NCBI GenBank assembly: GCA_947502925.1
Contig: CANNBS010000004.1
Location: 124,001-188,000 of the forward strand
DNA length: 64,000 nt
Reading direction: 5' to 3'
DNA from: an uncultured Marinicella sp.
GTDB lineage: Bacteria > Pseudomonadota > Gammaproteobacteria > Xanthomonadales > Marinicellaceae
Shown: piece after piece, positions 8,693-16,772 of the stretch
How the letters are laid out: each line of letters opens with the position of its first letter
How positions within the stretch are numbered: position 1 is the stretch's first letter
Made by a program: the position numbers and the translations under genes
Notes under the pieces: model-generated
Told to the model about the DNA's origin: nothing
Seen by the model: the letters and a program-made list of their open reading frames with translations, nothing else
Database searches by the model: none

Positions 8693-9280
8693 CTATCGAA
8701 ATGGTTTGTAATGAGGCTCATCGGCCAGTGCCAGCATATCGGTATCACCGGACGAATCACCGTAAGCGTAAATATAACGGTAATCATTTAATGTCAGATG
8801 ATGTTTCAGTTTTCTGACTTTTTCTGCACTGTGACAATTATGACCCTGTAAACGGCCATTGATTAACGGGCCGTTTTTATCTAAGCAACTGGCAATCAGC
8901 TCGACACAGATTTGTTCAGTCCACGGCTTAAGCCAGTCTTCAATGGCGGCAGAAATAATCACAATTCTGTGCTGCTGTTGTTGATGCCATTGGATGCGGT
9001 GTAAAGCTTTAGGGCGGACAATATCAGCCAGCCTGGTGTGGGCATAATCTTTGGCCAGGGTCTCAAATTGTTGCACCGTTAAATGGGATAAATAATGGGC
9101 CATGAATATTTGCTTGGCTTCGCTGTTAGAAGTTCTTTTTAGCAGGTAAGACAACAGCAACGGAGATTGTTTGATTAGGCCGCTATAATAACGCCGGCGA
9201 CCCACGGCAAACTGAATAAAATCCAGCATGCTGTCCTTACGGCTGATGGTACCATCGAAATCAAATAAGGCCAGTTTCAT
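8693..9280 (-). CDS. HAD-IB (SerB-like) phosphatase, probable polyprenyl-phosphoryl-phosphoribose phosphatase
   Basis: HAD superfamily hydrolase: motif I DFDGT with nucleophile D7 and acid/base D9, motif II Ser at S110 (IISAA), a Lys near 154 and motif IV GDSSGDTD at 174-181. At 195 residues it is a small IB-type phosphatase with a helical cap at about 18-95. The start overlaps the stop of the SDR gene (ATGA), so it is translated with the dprE1/dprE2-like genes. In the pathway, the 5-phosphoribosyl lipid made by the UbiA-type enzyme must be dephosphorylated before epimerisation. This gene is the only phosphatase in the cassette, so I infer that role; mycobacteria are thought to use an unrelated PAP2-type enzyme. 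Confidence 0.8.
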   Translation of the reverse strand: MKLALFDFDGTISRKDSMLDFIQFAVGRRRYYSGLIKQSPLLLSYLLKRTSNSEAKQIFMAHYLSHLTVQQFETLAKDYAHTRLADIVRPKALHRIQWHQQQQHRIVIISAAIEDWLKPWTEQICVELIASCLDKNGPLINGRLQGHNCHSAEKVRKLKHHLTLNDYRYIYAYGDSSGDTDMLALADEPHYKPFR

Positions 9281-10008
9281 ATATCCATTTTCTTAAATTG
9301 CCATTCGGGGATGAGACGAATAATGCGCATAATCCAGGCCCAGATGCCTTTTGTGTACAGGATATTTTTGTTTTTTTGCTGGGCTTTATAGATATCTTTG
9401 GCCACGTGCTCCGGTTCTGCGGTGAGTTTTTCCGGTAAATCCATATCAGCGGTCATTTGGGTGTTGACAAAGCCCGGTTTGACCGTGAGGACATGGACCT
9501 TGTCTTTAAATAATCGATTGCGTAAGCCTGATAAGTAGGTGCTGAAACCGGCTTTGGCTGCGCCGTAGAGGTAATTCTTTTGTCGACCGCGGTCACCGGC
9601 CACCGAGCTGATGCCGATAATAAAGCCGGATTGCCGCTTGGCAAACAGATTTGCCAGTATATTAAGAACCGATATATTGCCCAACAGGTTTTGGTTCATT
9701 ATTTTTTGGCATTCAGACCAGTCTTTTTCAGCTTGCTTTTGTTCGCCCAGATAGCCAATGGCGGTGATAACCCCATCGGGTAGCTGCGGTAACTGTTTAA
9801 CGAAGGCAGCATGGCTGTCAAAGTCATTGGCATCAAATTCATGTAAGGAGACCTTAATCTCATGCCGTATGGTCAAGTCTTTGGCAAAGTCATCTAATTC
9901 GTTGATGGCTCGACCGGCCAGTAGTAAATCATAACCGTTGGCTGCGTATTGTCTGGCCAAAGCTTTAGCGATGTCGCTTTTGGTACCGAGTATTAATAAA
10001 GATGACAT
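9277..10008 (-). CDS. SDR family oxidoreductase, DprE2-like (polyprenyl-P-keto-ribose reductase)
   Basis: Short-chain dehydrogenase/reductase of 243 residues. The N-terminal Rossmann loop is ILGTKSDIAKA (6-16), the cofactor side has AGR at 31-33, and the catalytic set is S134/S135, Y148 and K152 in SSVAGDRGRQKNYLYGAAKAG-type context, very like mycobacterial DprE2. In DPA synthesis DprE2 reduces the 2-keto intermediate to the arabinose lipid using NADH. It lies two bases behind the DprE1-like gene and overlaps the phosphatase gene by four. The neighbouring DprE1 homologue makes this function much more likely than a general SDR role. Confidence 0.85.
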   Translation of the reverse strand: MSSLLILGTKSDIAKALARQYAANGYDLLLAGRAINELDDFAKDLTIRHEIKVSLHEFDANDFDSHAAFVKQLPQLPDGVITAIGYLGEQKQAEKDWSECQKIMNQNLLGNISVLNILANLFAKRQSGFIIGISSVAGDRGRQKNYLYGAAKAGFSTYLSGLRNRLFKDKVHVLTVKPGFVNTQMTADMDLPEKLTAEPEHVAKDIYKAQQKNKNILYTKGIWAWIMRIIRLIPEWQFKKMDI

Positions 10009-10010
10009 GT

Positions 10011-11336
10011 TTATAAGCCTATTCGTAAAGATTGTGCGGAATTAAAATGCTGGTTCATATTATGCTCCTGTCTATACTGTCTGAATTTCTCGATGTTCGG
10101 GTAACCTTGCTCAAAAACCTCACGGGATACCCGGGCATCTTTGGCCAGATAAAAACGACCTTGGTATTTTAAAACAAGCTGATCCAAATATTCTAACAGC
10201 GGCCATAAGCTGTCTTTGATTTTAAAATCCAGCGCCAAACTGTAACCTTCCATGGGAAAGGACAGCCAGTTTTGGTTGGCTTTACCGTGTAGTTTTAACA
10301 CCGCTAAAAAAGAACCCTGCCCCGAATCGGCGATGGTTTTGAGAATGGTTTGTAAGCCCTCAAAACTGGTGTCTTTGGGTAAAATAAACTGATACTGAAT
10401 AAAGCCGCCTCGTCCATACATTCGGTTCCAGTGTTTAATGCCGTCTAAAGGATAAAAAAACTGTTCGTAGTGTACGGTCTCTTCTTTGATGGATCTACGC
10501 TGACGGTGATAATATAGGGTATTGAAGCATTTGATTGACCAGGCATTAAGCATAATGCCGGGGAACCATGCGGGCATGGTCAGGGCTTTGTTCTGACCTT
10601 GTCTTAATGTCCCGTCGTCAGCAAACTCGCCCAGGCTCACCAGGCTTCGTCCCAAGGATTTATCCTTGGCAAAGCAATCAATCCAGGCCACCGAATAGCT
10701 GCTGTTTAAGTTTTCTTCATAAACAGAAAAGGTTTCTTCAAGGTTTCTGGTTTTATGGGTGGTTTGTTTGATTTGTGTGGAGGCAATCGGTGTGAGCTGT
10801 ATGGTGGCCGATAAAATAATACCGGTCAGCCCCATGCCACCACAGGTGGCTCTGAATAAGTCGGTGTTGTGCTGTTCATCGCAGGTCACGTCAGATCCAT
10901 CGGCCAATAAGATTCGAAGCGCGCTAATATGTTGACTAAAACAACCGGCTAGATGGTGGTTTTTACCGTGCACATCGGCGGCAATGGCGCCGCCAAGCGT
11001 GATAAAGCGGGTGCCGGGTGTCACCGGTAAAAACCAGCCTTTGGGAACAATGACCTTAAGAATCTCATCTAAAGTGATACCGGACTGACAGGTCAGCGTA
11101 CCCTGTCTGATATCAAAATCAATAAAATAGTTTTGTGCTAGACGGCAATCAACAATGCACTCACTTAAAGCACTGTCGCCATAACTTCGGCCGTTTCCAA
11201 AGGCGATGGTGTTGGGGTTTTTATTGTTGGCCACAAAGCCGTGCAAATTTGATGTTGTAACAGGTGTAAAAACGCTGTGTTGTAATCGTGGATATCGACC
11301 CCAACCACTTAGTTGTTTATCAGTCGCTTCAGGCAT
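10011..11336 (-). CDS. FAD-binding oxidoreductase, DprE1-like (polyprenyl-P-ribose 2'-oxidase)
   Basis: VAO-type flavoenzyme that oxidises the C2 hydroxyl of the polyprenyl-phosphoryl-ribose, the first half of epimerisation to arabinose. Numbered from the ATG at 11336 (441 residues): FAD loop FGNGRSYGD at 46-54, PGTRFITLGGAIAADVHGKNHH ending at 128 with the conserved His at 123, and the AKD Lys at 399, all matching DprE1. The position of Mtb Cys387 is alanine here (A368 in GYSLALDF). The start ATG overlaps the gtrA stop by eight bases; a longer reading frame to 11417 lies inside gtrA and gives an unlikely N-terminus. The product probably works as a complex with the adjacent DprE2-like protein. 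Confidence 0.88.
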   Translation of the reverse strand: MPEATDKQLSGWGRYPRLQHSVFTPVTTSNLHGFVANNKNPNTIAFGNGRSYGDSALSECIVDCRLAQNYFIDFDIRQGTLTCQSGITLDEILKVIVPKGWFLPVTPGTRFITLGGAIAADVHGKNHHLAGCFSQHISALRILLADGSDVTCDEQHNTDLFRATCGGMGLTGIILSATIQLTPIASTQIKQTTHKTRNLEETFSVYEENLNSSYSVAWIDCFAKDKSLGRSLVSLGEFADDGTLRQGQNKALTMPAWFPGIMLNAWSIKCFNTLYYHRQRRSIKEETVHYEQFFYPLDGIKHWNRMYGRGGFIQYQFILPKDTSFEGLQTILKTIADSGQGSFLAVLKLHGKANQNWLSFPMEGYSLALDFKIKDSLWPLLEYLDQLVLKYQGRFYLAKDARVSREVFEQGYPNIEKFRQYRQEHNMNQHFNSAQSLRIGL

Positions 11337-11754
11337 GATGGCTTTCGTGTTGCTTAAAGCTGAACAGGCTGTGCCCAATAAAACTGGTGACTGCCGGCAC
11401 TGCAATACCGCAGGCATGGGCTATGGCTTCAGGATAAAAGGTTATTTTTAGCATCGGGAACAAACTATTGACCAGTAATAAACTGATGATTAAGGTTTGG
11501 GCAACGGCCAAAATATTAACCACAGTAAAATAAAAAATTTGTTTTTTAACCGATTGTGTCGAAGGTCTAAAAACAAATTTTTTGAATAAAATAAAAGCCA
11601 CCACCATGCCGGTCAGATAGGCCCAGATGATTGCGACCGGGAAACTAAAGGCCATGCTGTATAAAAACCGACTGAGAAAATTAACCAGAGCAGCGATGCC
11701 ACCGGTTAATAAAAATAAAATAAATTGTTTTGAGAAAAAGTCGGAAAGCATCAT
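11329..11754 (-). CDS. GtrA family membrane protein
   Basis: 141-residue inner-membrane protein with four predicted transmembrane helices, GtrA/DPMS type. The N-terminus FILFLLTGGIAALVNFLSRFL is the typical first helix with the Gly/Asn pattern. GtrA-like proteins often accompany polyprenyl-linked sugar pathways and are proposed to flip or anchor the lipid-linked sugar; mycobacterial Rv3789 is a GtrA protein next to dprE1. Here it abuts the UbiA gene (no gap) and overlaps the DprE1-like gene by eight bases, the same association. Confidence 0.87.
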   Translation of the reverse strand: MMLSDFFSKQFILFLLTGGIAALVNFLSRFLYSMAFSFPVAIIWAYLTGMVVAFILFKKFVFRPSTQSVKKQIFYFTVVNILAVAQTLIISLLLVNSLFPMLKITFYPEAIAHACGIAVPAVTSFIGHSLFSFKQHESHHA

Positions 11755-12633
11755 TCACTGTGCGGCAAAAAAGTAAATCAGCAAATAACTCGCCAACCAT
11801 GCTGCTATGGTGAGTTGAATAAATAAATCATGCATCAGCACCCGGGTCGGGCTGCTACTTTTTTGTTCCACGAAAGTGATTTGCATATAACGCAAAATCC
11901 CTAAAATCACAAAAACACCGGTTAAATAGACATATTCCGTACCAAGACGAATCATGACTTCCGGTGAAAGGGTGTATTGAATGTAGCCAATAATAATCAC
12001 CGCCGACATCAACACCATGGTGGCATTGATAAATTCCAGGTTATAACCATCAATATTTTTGCGGGTGGCCTGACCCTGTTGCTGCAACAGGACATCGTCC
12101 CGTCGTTTAGCAAACCCGAGGAAAATCGCCAATAAAAAAGTCATGATAATAATCCACATGGACAAGGGCTGATCCAAAAATACGTTACCGGCGAACAAGC
12201 GCAGCACAAAACCGATGGCTATGATAAAAATATCAATAATCGGCACATGTTTCAGGCCCAGTGAATACGCGATATTCATAAAAAAATACAGGACCAGCAC
12301 ATAAAATAAGTCAATATGCAAAAAATAAGCGGCACATAAAGCCGTTATGCTCAGGATTACGAATAAAGCCCAGGCGGATTTTTGGCTTACGGCGCCTGAG
12401 GCAATTGGTCGGTTTCGTTTGCTCGGGTGTTGCCGGTCTTCAACAACATCATTGAGGTCATTAAATACATAAATACTGCTGGCCAATAAACAAAAAAGCC
12501 CAAAACCCATCAGTGTGTGCCAGACAATATTCGCCTCAAAGGCAAAAGCAAAAAACAAAGGCGCAAACACAAACAAGTTTTTTAAGTATTGGTGGGGTCT
12601 TAATAAAGTTATAATATTTTTTATATCAGCCAT
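11755..12633 (-). CDS. UbiA-family prenyltransferase, probable polyprenyl-phosphate phosphoribosyltransferase
   Basis: Polytopic inner-membrane enzyme that would join PRPP to polyprenyl phosphate, like mycobacterial Rv3806c (DPPR synthase). Residues numbered from the ATG at 12633 (292 residues): first Asp motif NDLNDVVEDRQHPSKRNRP at 58-76 and second motif D134...FVLRLFAG ending near 149, the variant typical of DPPR synthase rather than of ubiquinone or heme O prenyltransferases. About eight or nine hydrophobic helices. I chose the internal ATG at 12633; a start at 12645 would add four residues. It is the first gene of the minus-strand cassette, 63 bases from the divergent membrane protein. 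Confidence 0.87.
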   Translation of the reverse strand: MADIKNIITLLRPHQYLKNLFVFAPLFFAFAFEANIVWHTLMGFGLFCLLASSIYVFNDLNDVVEDRQHPSKRNRPIASGAVSQKSAWALFVILSITALCAAYFLHIDLFYVLVLYFFMNIAYSLGLKHVPIIDIFIIAIGFVLRLFAGNVFLDQPLSMWIIIMTFLLAIFLGFAKRRDDVLLQQQGQATRKNIDGYNLEFINATMVLMSAVIIIGYIQYTLSPEVMIRLGTEYVYLTGVFVILGILRYMQITFVEQKSSSPTRVLMHDLFIQLTIAAWLASYLLIYFFAAQ

Positions 12634-12696
12634 AAATATTAACAACCATGAGTCAATAACAATTAATTCTTATTTTAATCAATATTCAATCAGGGC

Positions 12697-14346
12697 ATGA
12701 ATAAATCATTCAATTATCAGAAAATTCTATTCGGAACATTAATTGTTTTAGTTGTACTTTTTTGTATTTTCATTAGCGTTCCTAATTTAACAAAAGGACT
12801 ATATTCACTCAATGTATGGGGTAAATACTTGTGGTTTGTGTCCTATGAAAATGGTTTCATTAAACGTGGTCTCATAGGGTCATTATTTCAGATGATCTTC
12901 GCTGATTTAGAAACCAACCAACAATTTAAAATCATTGTTCAATTATACAGTGGATTTGTATTTGTGTTTTTTACAATTCTGTTTGGGCATTTGTTTTATT
13001 TAGTTTTCAGATTAAGCGCACCCGCGTCTCATAAATCATATTTATTAATGTTATTGTGTCTGCTGAGTATTTCGCCTTTATGGCCAACTCTTGCTTACAC
13101 CACAGGATATCCAGATTTGTTCGTGTTTTTTTGCTGCTATTTAGGTTTTTTGGGCTATATTCATCAAAATACAGTTCTACTGGTGTTAGCTATTGTAATA
13201 GGTATGTTAATACATGGAGCATTTATTTTTATCTGGTTGACAGTTCTTTGTCTTATTACATACGAAGTCTTTAATAATATTCAATATAAAGGCTGGTCAA
13301 AATCTGTTTTTATTTCCTTTGCTTTACCTTTAATGCTATATGTTGTCATAGGTTTTTTCCATAACAATGAAGCACTTAATTTGACTCTTAATAATGTTGA
13401 TTTTCTAACTCAGCACAATAAAGAAACGCTTTATAAATGGCAATTTAATCAAAGTATCGGAGCAGCTTTTCAGAAGATGGTTCTTGTCATATACAGAAAT
13501 CTTGATTTGTTTATTATTAAAACAATCTATTTTACTTTTATTCCTTTACTTGTTTATGGTGCATATTTTTTTGCATCCGAAAAAATAAAAAAAACTCGTT
13601 TTCAAAATGTTTTTTACTTTATCGCTATTTTTGCACCTTTATCTATTTTATTGTTTGCATGGGATTTATCAAGACTACTTTCATATTCAACATTTAGTGC
13701 GGCTTTAGTTTTTATTTATGCCCTTAAGAAAAACAATTTTCAGTTTAAACCTGGCATAGCGAAATTTTACATATTAAGTTTTCTATTGTTCATTTCTGTG
13801 ATTGTATTTGCAAATGCGCCTCTTATGTATTCTTATATGAAAAGTTCAGCCATTGTAGGAAAAAAACAATTTCAGGATTCATTGGGTAAAACAACGGCAG
13901 CTCTGATTGTAGAGAACGATTTTAATTCGAAATATAAGAATATTGATGGAGATTTGGTTTATTCTAAGAATATCTTGCCCCATGAACTGAAAAGAAAAGG
14001 CGCAAACATTTGTGGGGTTAATTTGTGTGACAGAAACGACACTAAAAATGACAAATTAGTTTTCAGGAATTACGAAGTGCTTCATTCGGGAAGCTATGAA
14101 TTAATTTTAAGTTACAGCAGCACAAAGTCAAAACAAGCAAAAATAGGGTATATGCAAATTTTGGCCAATGGCAACTTACTTTCGGATAATAAGATATATG
14201 GAACCGAGGGTGAAAACAAAACCTTTAAATATATTCATAAAGTTAAACGGGGGAAATATAATTCAACAATTCATTTAATTGATTTATATTTGGAACCAAG
14301 TTATGCGATTGAAGTTGAGAGTTTAACGATTAATAAGATTAAATAA
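12697..14346 (+). CDS. Multi-spanning membrane protein of unknown family, candidate GT-C-type glycosyltransferase
   Basis: I do not recognise this 549-residue protein. It has a signal-anchor-like first helix (about 9-31), a loop containing SYENGFIKRGLIGSLFQ, then eight to ten hydrophobic segments up to about residue 385. A hydrophilic, beta-rich C-terminal region of about 150 residues follows. One membrane block with an early hydrophilic loop and a C-terminal periplasmic domain is the usual architecture of GT-C glycosyltransferases that use polyprenyl-phosphate sugars. It is divergent from the DPA-like cassette, which supports a role as user of that donor, but this is inference. The gene is visibly richer in A and T than its neighbours, with many AAA, TTT and ATT codons, a sign of recent transfer. 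Confidence 0.72.
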   Translation: MNKSFNYQKILFGTLIVLVVLFCIFISVPNLTKGLYSLNVWGKYLWFVSYENGFIKRGLIGSLFQMIFADLETNQQFKIIVQLYSGFVFVFFTILFGHLFYLVFRLSAPASHKSYLLMLLCLLSISPLWPTLAYTTGYPDLFVFFCCYLGFLGYIHQNTVLLVLAIVIGMLIHGAFIFIWLTVLCLITYEVFNNIQYKGWSKSVFISFALPLMLYVVIGFFHNNEALNLTLNNVDFLTQHNKETLYKWQFNQSIGAAFQKMVLVIYRNLDLFIIKTIYFTFIPLLVYGAYFFASEKIKKTRFQNVFYFIAIFAPLSILLFAWDLSRLLSYSTFSAALVFIYALKKNNFQFKPGIAKFYILSFLLFISVIVFANAPLMYSYMKSSAIVGKKQFQDSLGKTTAALIVENDFNSKYKNIDGDLVYSKNILPHELKRKGANICGVNLCDRNDTKNDKLVFRNYEVLHSGSYELILSYSSTKSKQAKIGYMQILANGNLLSDNKIYGTEGENKTFKYIHKVKRGKYNSTIHLIDLYLEPSYAIEVESLTINKIK

Positions 14347-14468
14347 TAAAGCCATATGTTTTTAATTTTGAATTAATAAATTATTTTTCATCTGGATAGT
14401 GTGTTCATTTCTTAAGATGGGCTTGTTTAATCGCTTTACTTTTGGCTTATCTTGTTCAAAAAGATTGT

Positions 14469-14903
14469 TTACTGATTTTTTTTATGCCATTGATTGATCA
14501 TCGGTAGGGTGGCTGAGCCGTACCAGGGTATCAGTTCCATGCGCAGGCGACCGGCCTTTATGGCAGGGTCGGTTTCGGTGAGCTTTTTGGCTTGTTCGAC
14601 CGTGGCGACATCAAAGATATAAATGCCGCGTAAATCCTGCTCATTTGGCATAAAAGGTCCGGCTAAGACCAGTTGACCCTTTTCAGCCAGGCGACGAATA
14701 TTGGCCAGATGTGCTTGTTGTAGTTTTTGTGCGGTTTCTTTATCCTGGTCACGATTGGGGCCGGGTTTAAGTAAGGCCATCACATAGGTTTTCATACCAT
14801 ATTCATCAGCACCCAATGATTGGGCTAAGTTCTGATCGTAGTCTTTATTAGCAAAGGCAAGGGTTGTCAGGGACAATAAAACAAGCGTTTTCAAGGTTTT
14901 CAT
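14469..14903 (-). CDS. YciI-like protein with signal peptide
   Basis: 144 residues from the ATG at 14903. The first 18 residues (MKTLKTLVLLSLTTLAFA) form a signal peptide, so the product is probably periplasmic. The mature part has the YciI/DGPF ferredoxin-like fold: YVMALLKPGPNR, the AHLANIRRLAEKGQLVLAGPF segment around 60-80, and IYIFDVATVEQAKKLTETDPA. Most YciI proteins are cytoplasmic, so export is unusual. The longer frame to 14930 would run into aroE. It lies ten bases after the aroE stop and is probably co-transcribed. Substrate unknown. Confidence 0.78.
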   Translation of the reverse strand: MKTLKTLVLLSLTTLAFANKDYDQNLAQSLGADEYGMKTYVMALLKPGPNRDQDKETAQKLQQAHLANIRRLAEKGQLVLAGPFMPNEQDLRGIYIFDVATVEQAKKLTETDPAIKAGRLRMELIPWYGSATLPMINQWHKKNQ

Positions 14904-14913
14904 GGTTTGGTTT

Positions 14914-15702
14914 CTACTCGTATCGTTCATAATTAAGGGTCGGCATGTGTCTAAACCACTGATAAAAAGCCAGTGCGGCCTGATGGTGGAGCATGCCTAA
15001 GCCATCATAAGCGTTATTAGCGCCGAGTTTAATGGCTTGTTGTAAAAAAGTCATGGCTGCTTTGCCATAGGTCAAATCGTAAATGGTGGTGTGGTGATCA
15101 ATCCATGACGGCTTCAGTTCGGGAGATTTTCCCTGATGGCCCAAGGACGTGCCGTTAATAATCAGGTCGAAGGGCTGCTTGATTTCGTTTTCATTTAAGG
15201 CGTGACACCGTGACGATGTGGCGGCCAGTGTTTGGGCTTTTGTCTGAGTTCTGTTGTGAATGTAAATGGCGGCGGGCTGAGCTCTGAGCAGGCTCGGCAG
15301 GATGCCCTGTACCGCGCCACCTGCGCCAATAATTAAAATATGTTGGTTTTTGGTTGAGATGTTTTTGTTTTGCAGGTCGTTTATTAATCCGTCCCCATCG
15401 GTGTTATCACCCCATAATTGGCCGTCTTGTTTAAACAGCGTGTTGACGGCGGCGGCCTGTTGCGCACGGTCAGTGAGCTGGTCGGTGACAGCCATCACCG
15501 CTTGTTTGTGGGGAACAGTGATATTGGCGCCGTGGCCACCGTTTTCGAAAAACTGCCGGACGCGACGATGCAATGCATCATTGGTAACATCAATCAGCCG
15601 GTATTCAATATCCAGGCTAAATTGTTGGGCAAATCCCTGGTGGATTTTCGGTGACAAACTGTGTGTCACCGGATGACCGAACAAGGCTAACTGATGACTC
15701 AT
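14914..15702 (-). CDS. aroE: Shikimate dehydrogenase
   Basis: NADP-dependent reduction of 3-dehydroshikimate to shikimate in the aromatic amino acid pathway. The shikimate site has SLSPKIH (15-21), catalytic K66 in NITVPHK and D102 in GDNTDGDG; the cofactor loop GAGGAVQG is at 126-133 and NRT at about 150-152. At 262 residues it has the usual length. The ATG at 15702 overlaps the last base of the hemB stop codon, so the two genes are coupled, and the YciI-like gene follows by ten bases. Confidence 0.96.
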   Translation of the reverse strand: MSHQLALFGHPVTHSLSPKIHQGFAQQFSLDIEYRLIDVTNDALHRRVRQFFENGGHGANITVPHKQAVMAVTDQLTDRAQQAAAVNTLFKQDGQLWGDNTDGDGLINDLQNKNISTKNQHILIIGAGGAVQGILPSLLRAQPAAIYIHNRTQTKAQTLAATSSRCHALNENEIKQPFDLIINGTSLGHQGKSPELKPSWIDHHTTIYDLTYGKAAMTFLQQAIKLGANNAYDGLGMLHHQAALAFYQWFRHMPTLNYERYE

Positions 15703-16691
15703 TAGCTGTCTAACCAGTGAACCACACGGTCAGCATAGTAGGTCAATATGGCATCGCAGCCGGCGCGTTTAAAACACAGCAGCGCTTCTAAAATAGCGCC
15801 TTTTTCTTCTAAAAAGCCGTTGTTAATGGCGCTTTGTAACATGGCGTATTCGCCGGAGACCTGATAAGCGCATATCGGTACATTAAAATATTCTTTCGCG
15901 GTTTTAACGATATCCAGGTAAGGCATACCGGGTTTAATCATCACCATGTCAGCGCCTTCTTCGATATCCAACTGAATTTCATCGATGGCTTCGCGGGCAT
16001 TGGCAGGGTTCATCTGGTAGGTTTCTTTTGAGCTTTTGCCTAAGTTAGCTGCTGAGCCCACGGCATCTCGGAAAGGACCGTAGAAAACGGAAGCGTATTT
16101 GGCAGAATAGGCCAGAATACTCACGTTATGACGTTTCTTTTGCTCAAAAGCGGCACGAATCTCGCCGATGCGGCCATCCATCATATCCGAAGGTGCCACC
16201 ATATCGGCACCGGCGTCGGCATGGGATTGCGCCTGCATTACCAGGGCTCGGATGGTGACGTCATTAAGTATTTCACCCTGGTCATTAATGATGCCGTCCT
16301 GGCCATGCGAGGTGTAAGGGTCTAAGGCCACGTCGGTAATCACCAGTAATTCAGGGATTTCAGATTTGATGGTTTTCACGGCCTTTTGCACCAGGCCTTC
16401 GGAGTTCCAGGCTTCAGCGGCGTCATCAGATTTAAAAGCTTTATCAACCACCGGGAACAGAGCCACGGCATTAAGTCCTTTGCTGACCAGTTTATGGAGT
16501 TTGTCGAGCAGTAAGTCAACACTCATGCGGGTAACACCGGGCATGGACTGAACTTGTTCTGTGCGATTAAATCCGTCGAGAATAAACACCGGCCAGATTA
16601 GGTCATTGGCGGTTAAGGTATGCTCCTGTGACAGATTTCTGATGGCCTGGTTTTGCCGCAACCGTCGTTTGCGGGTATGTGGAAAATGCAT
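15702..16691 (-). CDS. hemB: Delta-aminolevulinic acid dehydratase (porphobilinogen synthase)
   Basis: Condenses two 5-aminolevulinate molecules to porphobilinogen in heme synthesis. Schiff-base lysines are K198 (YSAKYAS) and K253 (MIKPGMPY). The metal loop reads DVALDPYTSHGQDG (120-133): the three cysteines of the zinc-type enzyme are replaced by Ala/Asp, so this is the magnesium-dependent, zinc-free class known from Pseudomonas. 329 residues, normal length. It is the first gene of an apparent hemB-aroE-yciI operon and diverges from map across 81 bases. Confidence 0.96.
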   Translation of the reverse strand: MHFPHTRKRRLRQNQAIRNLSQEHTLTANDLIWPVFILDGFNRTEQVQSMPGVTRMSVDLLLDKLHKLVSKGLNAVALFPVVDKAFKSDDAAEAWNSEGLVQKAVKTIKSEIPELLVITDVALDPYTSHGQDGIINDQGEILNDVTIRALVMQAQSHADAGADMVAPSDMMDGRIGEIRAAFEQKKRHNVSILAYSAKYASVFYGPFRDAVGSAANLGKSSKETYQMNPANAREAIDEIQLDIEEGADMVMIKPGMPYLDIVKTAKEYFNVPICAYQVSGEYAMLQSAINNGFLEEKGAILEALLCFKRAGCDAILTYYADRVVHWLDS

Positions 16692-16772
16692 GTGTTAGTG
16701 AGCCCAAGTGAAACAAGGGTGATAGTTTAGTGAATTTAGGTTAAAATTTCAGCTTTTAATCATCACAAACAC

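Noticed and set aside
10011-11336. FAD protein as an L-gulonolactone-oxidase-like enzyme
   Set aside because: HGKNHH and the neighbouring DprE2-like gene identify it as DprE1-like.
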